NCBI RefSeq assembly: GCF_009727055.1
Contig: NC_052354.1
Coordinates: forward strand, 53,304,960 to 53,368,959
DNA from: Benincasa hispida
Taxonomy: Eukaryota; Streptophyta; Magnoliopsida; Cucurbitales; Cucurbitaceae
Length of the DNA stretch: 64,000 nt
Direction of reading: 5' to 3'
Shown here in pieces: positions 1 through 12,445 of this stretch. The notes beneath the pieces are model-generated. The model did not search any database, had not been told where the DNA came from, and was given only the letters and a program-made list of their open reading frames with translations. A program made the position numbers and the translations under genes. How positions within the stretch are numbered: the first letter of the stretch is position 1; each line of letters begins with the position of its first letter.

Positions 1-780
1 TTTTCTGAAAAAAAAAAAAATCCTAATGTGAATTTGAGATAAATGGGTTTTTTTTCTTATCTAAAAATCTACTATCATTTACTGTGAATGATAGGTTTTT
101 AGATACCATGAGAATTTTTTTTCTTTAAAAAAAAAAAGAAAATTATTTTAATGTGAATTTGAGATAGGATTTATTTTAATGTGATTTGAGTTATATTTTA
201 GATAAGATATATATTTTTATTTTAAAGTAAGATATTTTTTAAAGATTAAAAACAATAAATAATTATAAAAATTTAGAACTTAATAATAAGTCTATAGTAT
301 AGTAATCAAAACGAGGATAAAAAAGATTATTTTGATTTTTTTATTACCCAATTAAATTTATTGGTGTGCATTTGTATTTATAATATGTGAGAATTAAGAG
401 AATCAACAAAGCTATTTTCTCTATGCTCTTCATTATGTGAGAATTAGTAGTGGTCGTTTCTCCACGTACTTCATTATGTGAGAATCAGTAATAATTTTTT
501 TTCCACCCTCTTCAATATGTGAGAATAAGTCATTGCAACAAAAGTGGGTTTTCATGACATAAGGGTACAATCAAATTGGGGGAGAATGAAAAAAAAAGTG
601 TCATTAAATGAAAATAAACGAGTTTTTAGCAGAAAAAATGGAGTTCTCGAATTTTTGTTTTTCTGTGACAATCTTTAAATGTCATTGATTTATTAAATGT
701 CACTAATTAAGTTTAATTATTTACTTTTTAAAAAATAAAATAAATGAAAAAAATGAACCTTATCGCCCGAGGCTACGATT
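1..780. other. AT-rich intergenic DNA with a short imperfect repeat
   Basis: No gene is visible. The block is AT-rich with poly-A and poly-T runs. The motif tatgtgagaat recurs four times, starting near 384, 434, 475 and 516, at a spacing of about 41-50 bases, each time followed by a pyrimidine-rich stretch. This is a weak minisatellite of unknown meaning. Confidence 0.5.
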
Positions 781-1790
781 AAAAACGGAGATCTCCTTAG
801 ATTCGACTTCAGCACCCTTCCATTTAGGGTTTCATTCCATCCTTACTTCGAATCTCTTTTGTCGTCAAAGTTTTAGCTCTGTCGATCGAGATTTCTTCTT
901 CATCGCCACTGTCTCCTTCAGCGCTACCATTCTCCTTCATTATTCTTCAACAACCATTCTTTCTTCTTAAGTTGCAAGTGCGTTCTCCTTCATCACGATT
1001 CTCTGTTCGTTTATAGCGCTTCCTTCCACCATTTGTCTTCAACGCCGTCAGATGGTCATTCTGCTTCAAGCTGCTGTTAAACGTTTAGCATCGTCATGTA
1101 TTCTGTTCGGAAAAACCTTCCACTTCTACTGCAAGTAGAAAATAACAGAGAAATTAAAAGGAAGTAATAAAATTGAAAACAAAGAATTTACTAAAAAGAA
1201 ATCTATTTTGTGAAAAAATGTTACAATTACACAGAACAATTCTCTCTCTTGATCTCAATTATAATGGCGCTCACTTAAAGTTTTTGACTACTTACACCTT
1301 TTTTTCTACTCTTAAACTAGAAAACACAAAAAGAATTTAATTAGAGTTAGCATACTAAACTTAAATGTTTCTAACTAGACTGAGAATCAGAGACATGAAC
1401 TCCTTTTATAGGCTTGGAGCCCATGACTTTCTTAAACATTTTTTATGGATAAACCCATAACTTTCCTAAACCTTTTCAATGCAGGGAAGACCAATGACTC
1501 TCTAAATCTTTTTTATTTATTTGAGACAACTGTACTTCTAATATTTTGCCAAAAACCTAACAAATTTTGCCTTGTCAAGATAATTAAAGAATCCACAACT
1601 TCTGCAACATTCATTGTCTTCATCAACAATGATAATTTTCAACTCAAAGAACTATAACTCAGTTCACCATAAAGAGTAGACCACTTGGAAAACCACCTCC
1701 TAAGATTTTCTTTTTTCATCACATATCCATAAACCTTCTAATATTTATGGTGTAACTTCCACCTACTTGGCTCACCTGGAAGTCCTTCAA
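781..1790. other. Intergenic block with a pyrimidine-rich segment; no supported gene
   Basis: Bases 781-1110 are richer in C and T than the surroundings (repeated ttcttc, tccttc, cgcc) and resemble a transcribed leader, but no reading frame of useful length follows. A 70-codon open frame at 1445-1657 has no recognisable domain and is probably chance. I see nothing else supportable. Confidence 0.35.
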
Positions 1791-1797
1791 TCATCGA

Positions 1798-2125
1798 CAT
1801 TGAAGGAACTCTTATCAAAGAGAACCCATGAGCGGAAGTAAGATCGTTCCAAATTCATTGTGACAGAATTACAAGCATTCACAAACATACAAACTAGTTA
1901 TGCATTTCAGAACAAATTACGACATGCTTTCAAACATAGATGCAAAGGAACGAGAGACATACCTTTTGAAGAACTCTTCTTGTAATTTTCTCTCGTTCTC
2001 GTAGATTCTTGGACCAACACCTTTTGTTGTCGCTGCAATCGTCTACCCAAAACTCTCGTTGTCGCTTAGCACACGAACAATCTTCTCCACGAACAAGTAG
2101 CCTTACGGACATCACCACTCAGTAA
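1798..2125 (-). mobile_element. Truncated 3' end of the TGTTGGGG/TTCCTTCA LTR family
   Basis: Read on the minus strand, this piece ends in GAGTTCCTTCA. It contains the family's terminal block (CACAATGAATT, then a GA-rich stretch and GAAGAACTCTTC) in the same order as the complete copies at 22760-24769 and 60192-62236. Only about the last 330 bases are present; the rest of the LTR is missing. The 62-codon frame inside it is a shadow, not a gene. Confidence 0.6.
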
Positions 2126-3050
2126 TCTTGTTTAGAGGCTGAATATGATGATTGTTCCCTTTTTTTTTTTTTTCAGTATAACATTTAGCATTCAGGTAGA
2201 AGTAAATTTAACATGAATCTCAACAAATCCTTGTTGGACTACTGTAAATCCTTAAATTTATACCATTAATAAGACTAGAACGTCACAAAGTTGTAGAAAT
2301 TTCACCCTCTCCAATTTACAATTAGTTAGAAATTTGTTAAAGATTCTTAAAATTTAGAAGGTAGCCAATCCGAATCCGAATCCGACGAATGTAATGAAAC
2401 TTGTGAGGGCACAATAGACTGGTATTGCTAAAATCACACTTGATGAGGAGATAAGTCTTATTGAAGGTAAATAAATTAGAAGGAAGGCAATAGTGCTACC
2501 TGACCCTTGGTTCTCATGGTAGGATCAACACTGGAAAATACTTTCCCTATCATACGATCACTTTTAAGTTAAATATCTTACTTAGCTTTTTGGAGACATT
2601 TTTCAAAGTGTTTGTTCTTTGCACTCACACCTTCTTATTTTGGGATGTGGTGGTTAAAATACTTATAAAAATTTTAGCTCCACCCCTCTTGCGTACAAGT
2701 CTAAACATTATTCAAAAGAAAAGGCCTACCATATGACTTCTTCGGTTTTTAAGTATTAATATATTAAAGTATGTTAAGTTGATTTATTTATTGAATTTGA
2801 TAAATTTGTTTAGTTGCTTGTGTTGTATGTTTATGTTTATGTATTTTGTTCAATGTATTCGATTGCTACTAGTCTTTTCTCTTCACTTTAATATGATTTA
2901 GTTGCTCGGGTTGGCAAGGTGTTTGTATGGTTTCAATTGAGTTCGCTTTAATTTATGGTTTTTTTTTTACCTTGTTGAATGAACAAAGTGGGATCACCTT
3001 GGGAAGACCATGCAGATTGTTTGTGCTAGTGTGTGTGTTGGGAGGAGGGG
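2126..3050. other. Intergenic; nothing supportable
   Basis: AT-rich sequence with a poly-T run near 2160-2173. Short open frames such as 2927-3127 have no recognisable domain, signal peptide or splice continuation. Confidence 0.4.
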
Positions 3051-3053
3051 GAA

Positions 3054-4945
3054 AGCTAAGTAGATTTTGTTATGTGAGCAGTTATTTGATATGTTGGAAG
3101 TATGAATTGTTTTGGAATTGTTTTTAAGTGTCAAGACTTACATGCTTTGAGTCGAACTATAAAATGAATGTAGTGTTTTTACTAGAATTTGCATGAATCT
3201 ACTGAAGTGGTTGACGTTTGGTTAGTGACAAAACTTGTTGTAATATAGTTACTCGTGGCAATACCTTGTTATATTTAGTTTCTTTGTAAAACTTTTTACT
3301 AAGTTTGGTTATTAGTTTGCTTGTATTTATCCCTTTGAGGACATTTGATCGTATCCTTGTATTTAGTTTCTTTGTTAAAAAAGTTATCATCTTTATTCTT
3401 ATACATGAAAGATTTTATTTATATTTGTACTGATTTTATGTTAAAATATGATTAGTCGATAACAAAAACCATGTGTGTAATGACAAGGTTAAAGAAATAA
3501 TAAACTTCCAAAACATGTATTTTATTGACAATATAAATGTGTCGTAATATAAAATTTTGTGACAATAAAAAATGTGACGTAATAGAACATTTGTTGATAT
3601 AAAATATTTGTCATGGTTCAAATGTTTTTAACAATAAACTGTCATGATTTAGATATTCTTGATAAGAAAAAATGTCATTATATATTCTTTTTTAATATTT
3701 TATAGCTATCATTAATACTCAAAACGCTACAATAATTAGCAACTTTTCAGTCAATTGATGACAATGATAACATGTCATAGTAAACTTGGCATATTTACTG
3801 TCATTAAAAATCCAATTATGACATTTTTAAAAAAACTGTTATTGATGCTCATACTTTTGCAGAGGATACCATGATAAAAAATAATTGTCACAAATTTTAA
3901 TTGTGATAATTTCTAAATGTTATGGAGTCACAGTTTATTGTAGTGAATAGCCTAATCCATGTTACCATAATTATGAAAAAGCTGAGTAGATTTTGTTATG
4001 TGGGTAATTGTTTGATATGTTGCGATATTGTATACAACTAAAGTATGAATTGTTTTTAGGTGATAAGAATTACATGAATGATTATTGTTGACATTGATGC
4101 TTTGAGTTGAACCCTAAAATGAATGTTGTGTTTTTACTAAGACTTGCGCGAATCTACTAAAGAGGTGAAGTTACCAAGCAAGTGGTTGATGTTTGTTTAG
4201 TGATAAAACTTGTAATATAGTTACTCGTGGCAATACCTTGTATTTAGTTTCTTTGTAAAAATTTTACGAAGTTTGGTTATTAGTTTGCTTGTATTTGTCC
4301 CTTTGGGGACATTTGATAGTAACCTAGTATTTAGTTTCTTTGTACAAAAAAAAAAAAAAAAAAGAATTATCAACTTTATTCTTATATATAAAAGTTCTTA
4401 TCTATGTTTATGTCAATTTTGTGTTAAAATATGATTAGTTGATGATAAAAATTATGTTTATAATGACAAGGTTAAAGAAATAATAAAGTATCAAGACATG
4501 TATTTTATTAACAATATAAATGTGTCATAAATACGAAATTTTGTGAGAATAAAAATGTGTGTCGATATAAATATTTGTCATAATTTAAATATTCTTAACA
4601 ATGAACTGTCATAGTTTAGATATTCTTGACAAAAAAAATGTCATTATATATTCTTTTTTTGATATTTTATAACTGTCGTCAATACTCAAAATACTATAAT
4701 AATTAGCAAATTTTGTGTCAAGTAATAATGATCAATGACAGTTTATCATTCTCAGTATTCATTAATGACAATTATTTATTGTCTTCAATCATGACATTTT
4801 AAAAAAATTGTCATTAATGCTCATACCTTTGCAAGAGATACCATGCAGAAAATAATTGTCACGAATTTTAATTGTGATAATTTTTAAATGTCATGAAATG
4901 ATAGTTGTATTGTAGTGAATAGCCTAATCCATGTTACAATAATTA
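3054..4945. repeat. Degenerate tandem duplication of a ~0.9-kb unit with CACTA-like ends
   Basis: Bases 3054-3978 and 3979-4945 share a common order of landmarks. Each begins with aagct(a/g)agtagattttgttatg, passes a ttaaaatatgattagt block and a tgacaaggttaaagaaataataaa block, and ends with tattgtagtgaatagcctaat. Many substitutions and small indels separate the copies. Read on the minus strand each unit begins CACTACAATA, the terminal sequence typical of CACTA-type (En/Spm) elements, but I could not find a matching opposite terminus. The best guess is a non-autonomous CACTA derivative caught in an old tandem duplication. Confidence 0.55.
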
Positions 4946-5194
4946 TGAAAAGATAGAAAAAACCTACCAAAGCATTTTAAAAAAAAAAAAAAAAATTGCA
5001 TTAGATCACTTTACTTGTAGACCTTTAATACATATATTGCTTAACCTCGAGAATGATCGAGAAGAAAATTTGAAAAGAAAAAGAGAATGATCGAGAGGAA
5101 GATTTAAGACTTGAAAGATTGAAAAAGGGTAGGCTTATATAGACATAAAAAAAGATTATTTAACGTGAAAATTAAACATATAATAAAAAATGGG

Positions 5195-5365
5195 CTGCTT
5201 TTAAATATATAAAAATAAACTAAAATATTTATAAGATATAGCAAAATTTTAGAATTATCAATGATAGACACTGATAGACATGGTGTCTATCAATGATAAT
5301 TCTAAAATTTTGCTATATTTTGTAAATATTTTCAACAGTTTTACCATTTGAAATAATTTCCCATA
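5195..5365. mobile_element. Hairpin MITE (near-perfect ~50-bp inverted repeat)
   Basis: Bases 5222-5271 and 5284-5332 are almost perfect reverse complements around a roughly 12-base loop. Each arm carries atagcaaaatttta and atcaatgatagac. A longer member of the same family lies at 25440-25690, and a partial one at 5744-5810. Such foldback elements are non-autonomous DNA transposons. The transcript would form a long hairpin and so could feed small-RNA production (inference). Confidence 0.75.
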
Positions 5366-6350
5366 AAAAATCTTAAAATCAAAGACAAATAATTTATTTT
5401 GAATCAAACCTTTTGAATTAGTTTGTGATGGTTGGTTTTTTGTTTTTGAAAAAAACAACTATGTGAAGATTAAATAGAGAATTTTTTTGTTTAATGATTT
5501 TCATGTAAAATTACCTTATTTAACCCTAAATCAATTACTAAAAGGGACAAAATAGAAAATCAAATGTTTCTCCCTATAGCCCCTTTTAGATAGTGTAGGT
5601 TATTGTTCTTTTAAATTTAAAGTTAAAGATTCAAATTTCTTAATTTTCACTGAGTTTGATCCTTATACTACTTAAATTAGGGTTATTGCAACGTGTAACA
5701 CTTTTAAGGCTAATAATTTAGTGTAAAATATTTTTAAAGAATTACAAATATAGCAAAATCTATCGGTGATAAACTCCAAACTATCTGAATTTTGCTATAT
5801 CTGCAAATTCTTTTCATTGTGCTATATTTGCTAATACATTAGGTCTTAAATTTTGTTATATTTGCAAATACCTCTTAATAAGGACATACGTAGTGCCCTA
5901 GGTCCAAGATTCGAAATCCAAATTCGACACCTGATGGCTTTGACATTCTACGACCTGATAACGTCATCGTTGCTTATCTTGAACTATTTCTAAGAGAAAA
6001 GACTATCTCCACAACCAATACGAGTCTTTTCCGCATGTCTTATTTGCAGTTGCTATCAATTCTTAAATGTCTTTGTTAACTAAGCAGATCTTGGTTCATT
6101 CATATACATTGTTGGAGGAAATGATATATAAGAACTGAATATACTAGCAAATAGATTACACCTCAACTCAATACCTAATCGAGTCACGCTTCTGATAAAC
6201 GTTGCCTTGAAGACAATTATTTGCTCTGAACGAGTTGCAAACAAACTACAATGATCTTCTCAACAGAATACAACGATAACTCTAGTAGAACTACAACCTC
6301 GAACTACTTGGATCTAGTAGAACTCTTGGATACTTGCTCTCAACTCAACT
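5366..6350. other. Intergenic, with a partial hairpin element at 5744-5810
   Basis: Mostly unstructured AT-rich DNA. Bases 5744-5810 hold a shortened relative of the 5222-5332 hairpin (atagcaaaat and attttgctatat arms with a gataaact centre). No gene is visible. Confidence 0.4.
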
Positions 6351-6357
6351 CAAGAAC

Positions 6358-6387
6358 AAAAGAAAGAAAGAAAGAAAGAAAGAAAGG
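6358..6387. repeat. (AAAG)n microsatellite
   Basis: About seven consecutive aaag units, directly readable. A candidate length-polymorphic marker. Confidence 0.9.
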
Positions 6388-8102
6388 GAGAACTCTTCAA
6401 TTTGGAATGAGATACAACAAATGAAGAAACAAATTGCTATTTATAGGCTAGCAACTTAGTAACTCTCTAAAATACAAAATGAAATCAAATAAATACAAAA
6501 ATTGAAACATTTGTCAAATTTAACTAAATTGAGTTGTTATTGGACAAAAATCAAACATAACTCATTCAAATTGAAAAACTATAAATTTAACTTTCTTACA
6601 TGTTAAATTTGTACATGGAACATTATCTTAATTTGAAGTTTCAATCCTATTTGAAAGTTTCTAAACAATGAATTTAATCTATACAATTAAATCCATTTTT
6701 ATGTTTCAATATTTAATTGTTTCACTCTATATATATCCAATATATATTACATAAACTTGAACGTTACAACATATACCTCACTTAGCTTTTGTTCAACTAT
6801 GCTCATGTTAACAATTTGTAAGAGTTAAAAGAGATACTTTAAAAATGAAATATTGTGCATATCCAAAACAAAGACGTTTCATTCTTGATTATCCAAAACC
6901 AATTAGCAAACATGCCTACTTTCAAGGTTCCCCAAGTTGAAAAAGGGCAAAGGGGACAGACAACATTCATAGAGAAAGAGGATGAGTTTGCCACTTGGGC
7001 AGTTTGAGCTCCCTGTAGATATGGACTTGTCATGAAAATGGGAGAAAAAGATAGGAATAGGAAGAAGAATGGCCGAAATGCAGAGGAAAAGGAAGAGTAA
7101 AAGAAATGAAAAACGAAAAATACTTAAATGCATCCTAAAGTAACATATATATTTATACATTCTATTAAATTGTTCAATCATAATTTGTTATATGATAAAT
7201 TCTTCTCTCTTATTTTTTTTAATATATTTTATTTTTTTTTAACCATTATGAGAGTGAAATGCACAAAAATGGAAGGAAAAAAAAAAGGGTTTCGAGGGTC
7301 ATTCATTGTGGTAGCTTTTTCGAAGTGGGGACATGAAATGAGACATGAGAGAGTGGGTATGGCATGCAATGTCAGGGCTGTGTCATTAGCCACTGCCACC
7401 ACTCACAAAACACACAACACAACACAAAATTCCTCTTCATTCTTCAAAAACCAAAACCCATTACTTGTTTTGAAGCCAAGGTTGTGAATTGGGTGAAAAT
7501 AGAGAGACCCAGAAGGGAAAAAAGTGATTTTTTTGAATGGGAAGTTAGAAAAATGGATTGAGATTTTGAAATTTGGTTTGGTTATTTAGAAGATAGATTC
7601 AAAGTTTGTGTATGAGATGATGGGAGGTCGCTGTTTCTGGGGGTGGTGTGGCCCATAGCACAAGGTAATTGATGTGCCAATTGCTGAATGTTGTGGCAGG
7701 GAGATTTTACAGAAGCACTTTTTGAAGCCCACCCCCACCCCCTCCACTCTATTTTCCCCAATAGGTGACACTCCTTATACACAAAAACAACTAGATTGAA
7801 CATCAAACATTGGGGGTAAACTATCTTAAATTATTGAAGAAGACAAGGAATGGAGAAAGAAAGCTACCCTTTTTCTCTCCCTTTTCTCCAAAACCCAGCA
7901 AGAACTGTCCCATTGCTAACTGGGGAATGAAAATGGAGGATTAAAAGAGAGAGAGCAAATGCAAATCATCCAAACCCATCTTCAGTACTACCACTGATTT
8001 TTTGGGAGCTAAGAGTTTCGAATCTTTTCTTGATTTTTTCCTTTTTGTCTATTCGTCAAGGATTTTTGTGTTTCTGACTGGCTTAGCTACGGGGGAACGA
8101 AG
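6388..8102 (+). promoter_or_regulatory. Upstream region and probable 5' leader of the KIX-like gene
   Basis: No coding frame with a recognisable domain is seen. From about 7380 the sequence changes character: CA-rich (cacacaacacaacac), then ccaaaaccc, then pyrimidine-rich stretches and a GA run near 7948. This is what plant leaders and core promoters often look like. It leads directly to the start codon at 8103. The transcription start cannot be fixed from sequence alone. The open frames at 7128-7487 and 7582-7806 overlap on opposite strands and show no domain. Confidence 0.4.
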
Positions 8103-9753
8103 ATGCCGCGGCCAGGCCCCAGACCGTACGAGTGCGTGCGGAGAGCTTGGCATAGCGATAGGCACCAACCCATGAGAGGTTCCATTATTCAGCAAATTTT
8201 CAGGTTCTGGGTCTTGTTAATTTCGTTGATTCTCTTCGACTTTGTGTTTTGCTTTGTGCATTTTGGTGAATTTGCACACCATATGTTTGATCAGGGTTGT
8301 CAATGAGAATCATACCCCTGCTACTAAGAAGAACAAGGAATGGCAGGAGAAGTTGCCGATTGTTGTTTTGAAAGCTGAAGAAATCATGTATTCTAAAGCT
8401 AATTCCGAGGTACGTTTTTCTTTTTTTGCCCTTTACTCTTCTGGGTTTTGCTCACAATTCGGATCTTGTCGTGTTTCAAGCTTCGGATTTCATCCTCGTA
8501 ATTTGCTTAGTTTGGTTGCTTAGGTTGAGTATATGAATCTTGAGACGCTTTGGGACCGTTTAAATGATGCTGTCAACACAATAATTCGAAGAGATGAAAG
8601 TAGTGAGAGCGGTGAGCTTTTGCCTCCATGTGTTGAAGGTAAAAACGTAGTTGCATTTCAAGTTCTTGGATCTAATGGTGAAACTGTGCTCTTCGTTTTT
8701 CTTTATTGGAAATGTATTAGGTTTGGTTCCTTTTTTGTCATCTGTTTGTATGAACTCAAGTTGTTAGTTATTCCTGTTTTGTTTTTCTTTGCTTGTTCTC
8801 TGTGGCATTCAGCTGCACTTAACCTCGGTTGTGTTCCGGTACGAGCTTCTAGAAGCCAACGCCATAGCAACCCGAGGACTTATCTTACTCCAAGGGGACA
8901 AGAACCAACATCTACTCTTGCCACTACGTTGAATAAAGCCACCGATGAAAGATGCCTGCCGATATCGTCATTACACCATGGCAACCAGTTGAACTTTGCA
9001 AGAGCCAAGACTATAAACTCCAGTTTTTTTGCTTCAGAGCGCAGTAGCCAAATAAAACAACATAACAACCCTACCATTCCAAGTAACCCTGCTTTCTTGA
9101 TTGAGAATGTCCCAGTTGTTCATAACAACTATTCGATGACTGAGACCAACGCCCCACTTAATTTGGGATCTGTTTATCCATTGTATTATGGAATTCGTTG
9201 TCAAAATGAAGAATCCGACTTAGGTTCCCAGCTTTCAGCAGACGCCAATCAACGGACTATATTTTTGGGTAGACCAATCATATCAAGTGCGGAGCCTGCT
9301 GAGCACAGCCTTCGCTCGTGCAAAACTGGAAATGCTATGAGCAGATTCCCATCAGAAGTTATCACAGCCAGAGAAGAGAAACTACCAGACACAGAATGTG
9401 ATTTATCTTTAAGGTTGGGTGTACCTTCCCAGCCATGTGTGAGCACTAGGAAAACTTGGGCTCTTGAAACTGGAGACATTGCTCCAAGCAGTTCCCATGA
9501 GAGGCGCAAATTCCATGATCAAACCATTTACGCGAATAAAGAATTCAGTTTTTTCCCAACCAGAACTGCATCTGATCCCTTCGGTTCTTGTACAAATTTG
9601 TGGAGTTCAGAGGGTGGTGGTCAGAATCCAGAATCTTCCACAAGAAAACGCAAAGAGCCATTTTGTAGCAATGAGGAGGATGAACCATTTTGTTTGCCAC
9701 CTGAGGTTCCATCTTATTGGTTTGACAGTCAAACTAAAGGGTCAGGTTTGTAG
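8103..9753 (+). CDS. KIX-domain-like plant nuclear protein with an LxLxL motif, four exons
   Basis: Exons: 8103-8203, 8295-8409, 8524-8638 and 8813-9753. All three introns are GT..AG and the reading frame is kept throughout, giving 423 residues. Intron 3 has no net frame change, so an apparently open frame runs through it. Residues from about 23 to 105 resemble the three-helix KIX fold of CBP/p300 and Mediator MED15: a helix around GSIIQQIF, then a long helix containing KAEEIMYSKANSEVEY, then a final helix around LWDRLNDAVNTI. The middle stretch matches the KIX pattern of a Lys/Glu helix, Met-Tyr, Ala-Asn-Ser, Glu-Tyr. KIX domains bind activation domains of transcription factors. Residues 308-312 are LSLRL, preceded by Asp: an LxLxL/EAR-type repressor motif. 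Residues 113-300 and 315-423 look disordered and Ser-rich. I recall that plant homologues are loosely labelled histone acetyltransferase-like, but no acetyltransferase domain is visible. Confidence is high for the gene, moderate for the KIX call and lower for its role. Confidence 0.88.
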
Positions 9754-12445
9754 ACAGTTTTTCCATGTTGTGGCATATAAAATCGGAAATCTTAAAGTTT
9801 CCCATAATGTCGTATTGTCACCAATGAGAACTATTCCTTTTGTAGCTTTAGCTGAAATTTTATAATATTTGAGTCTCAACTACGCAGAACTGTATAATAG
9901 ATCAGGCCCTCCAAACATGTAAGGTGATACATTGAGTTGAGTGAACCCTTAACCAACATGGTTAGAATAGAAATCTGAATAGTATAACTACGAACGGTTA
10001 CTTTAATTGAGGCACATAACTAATACAAAGACAGAAGTGGATTCAATCTTGTTACAACCTTCTTTGTCCTACATGAGAATTACTTTTCATGAAGTGTTAA
10101 ACCATGCTGTTTATGCTCGTTGAGAGTAAGATCATTTTCTTTGTCTTCTCTGAGACTGAGACCCAATGTAAATTAATTATGCCAGTTTAATTGAATTCTT
10201 TGGTGTTCAACTTTTTTTTTTGGTATTTTGTGATATTCTGACTTAGCTTCCCCAAGTAAACTGGACATTTCCATGCATTGCAACTTGGGAAGCAGGGTAG
10301 GGAAGTTATCGCTTGAATGGCTTTTCTATTGTCATATGCTTCCATTTGAAGAAAAATAGGAATTTCTATAGTTATTCATAAATCAGTCTAGTAAAATGCA
10401 TAAATTTAAAATATGGATAACTTTGGATATTCGTGTGATTACGGGTTCAAACTTTAGTACCATTTATCTATGATATGAAATATCTTAGATACCAAATGTC
10501 ACAGGTCTAGTGGCATTCTCATGGAATTAGTTGCAGTGTGCATAAAGCATATCAGTCACACAAGTTGTCAGAAAAAAAAAAAAAAAAAAAGTAAAGGAAA
10601 TATATCATTGATTTTAATTCTTCAGAACCAGATATCTTGTTGTATCTTATCATTTTTTGTTTTCTTAGGTTAGACTATTTGTCTCCTTGTTTTTTGCAGT
10701 TTCCATTTATCCTATAAATACTGATTTCAATATATCACACACAGACACACACTGATACATGTACATGTATGTGTATATTTGTGAGCAGAGAGCTTAGGCT
10801 CGCCTTGCTTAGGTCTATATTTATTCTTTTCCCAGTTACATTGCTTAACTTGTAATTTATGTTGAGAGTTAATATCACAACTTTCAAACTGGGATGCATT
10901 TTCTGAAATTTGATGATTCATGTACTTATATTTGGTTTCTTCATATAGTTCAAATACTTTGAGTAACTATTTGTGTCATGGGATTAGGGTTGTACCTAAC
11001 AAGAGAATATAAAAATAATTGCTTTCTTTCATTGAGGATGTCTCTTATCTCACTCTGAGCTGCCGACTGTTTGTCATTGATTTCTCTTTATTCTGGAGTT
11101 GAAGTTGCATCTTTTATGGGGTGAGATTCTGCTGGAACTTTACCTGAGTTTTTATAGAAAGAAATAAAAAAATCTTTTGAATGATGAGATTTTGTATTAA
11201 ATAGTGCATCATAAGTGAAATGGTATTGGTATAAGTGATTGAGAAACATATACATGCATATAAACTTACATATATATGTGGTGTACATACATACGTATGT
11301 TTGTATGTATTTAAGTAGAACATGTCTACATTAGGTAAATTCTCATATTTTGGTTCAAATTCAACTAAACAAAATTACCTAACCTTCGAAGGGCTTAAAA
11401 GGAGGAAGAAAAAGAAGGCTGAAAGAAAGGTCAGTGAACTGGGAAAGTTGTCTTTCTTACAGATGTCTGTCAAAGATTATCCATATGTTATTTTTCTTAT
11501 AAATGTACATTGCCTTTGATGGGAAATGGATGTGAATTTGCATAACATATCTCAGAATCTTTAGCATGTATTAATCCTCTATTACTTTATCCTTGATTTC
11601 ATTGAATCTTTCAGTGCATATGACTCGATCCTTGTTCTAAGTGGGGTAATGTAAATTTATCAGGGCGAGGTTAACATGAGAGTATTGCTGCATATATTTA
11701 ACTTTTTATTTAGTTTTAGTTAAATAAATGTTTGTGTTAGTCTTGATCTCCCAAATCACTTGATTCAATGCAAAATTTATTATAGAACTTTAAGCATTAG
11801 ATGCTTGACAGGTTTAGTAAAATGGAAAAAACTGCATAAAGTTTGCGTCATAGCTTCAAGGAAATAATAAAACAAATGTTATGGAGGTTATTTGAAGAGG
11901 GAAACATGTTATGGTAGATAATTGGTACTTTTTGCTTCTAAGAGTTATGTGGTTAAAGATACCCCCCCTCCTCAACTCAACACAAATAAACATGGGGAAG
12001 CATATATAATTGCAACTTTTTGTTTATGGGAGCTTGCTGATTTAAACTTATGTTAATTTCCTTTTAAGTTAATGTATCTTTCCTGCCACTGACTGATTGA
12101 TTGTTACCTTAATTATTCTCTTTAGCTTCCCCAACCCAGAGCCAAAGAAAGATGTAAACATTATGGAGGTTAGTGGAACAGAGAAACATGTCATGTGTGG
12201 GAACTTGCTGATATGAAATCTTCTGTGAATTTATTTACAAACAAAAGTTCATTTTTTTATGCCAAGGATGGTAAATGAAACTGAACGGAATTCAGAGAGG
12301 CTGGAAAATAATACGAGCCAGGAATCCCACTTCTTATACACATTTGTTTCATCACATAAAATGCATATATTTAATATTCTCAATCAAGGTACACTACTTA
12401 CAACTGATGTAGAAGGAAGATGAGCCAAGAGATCTTGAAGTCTAC
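9754..12445. other. Intergenic region between the KIX-like gene and the first phytocyanin
   Basis: This probably includes the 3' UTRs of both convergent genes. It holds a poly-A run at about 10571-10590, a CA/TG-rich microsatellite near 10736-10780 and a (TATG/TACA)-rich patch near 11265-11312. The open frame 11322-11519 has a Lys/Arg-rich stretch but no recognisable domain and no splice partner that I can see. No supported gene. Confidence 0.45.

Noticed and set aside
7128..7487. 119-codon plus-strand frame upstream of the KIX-like gene
   Set aside because: Overlaps opposite-strand frames of similar length and shows no domain. The 3' part looks like an untranslated leader.
9464..9865. 133-codon plus-strand frame overlapping the end of the KIX-like gene
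   Set aside because: Out-of-frame shadow of exon 4. It continues past the true stop without any recognisable domain.
11322..11519. 65-codon frame with KRRKKKKAERK as a possible extra exon or small gene
   Set aside because: No splice partner in phase and no recognisable domain. The basic run comes from a GA-rich tract.
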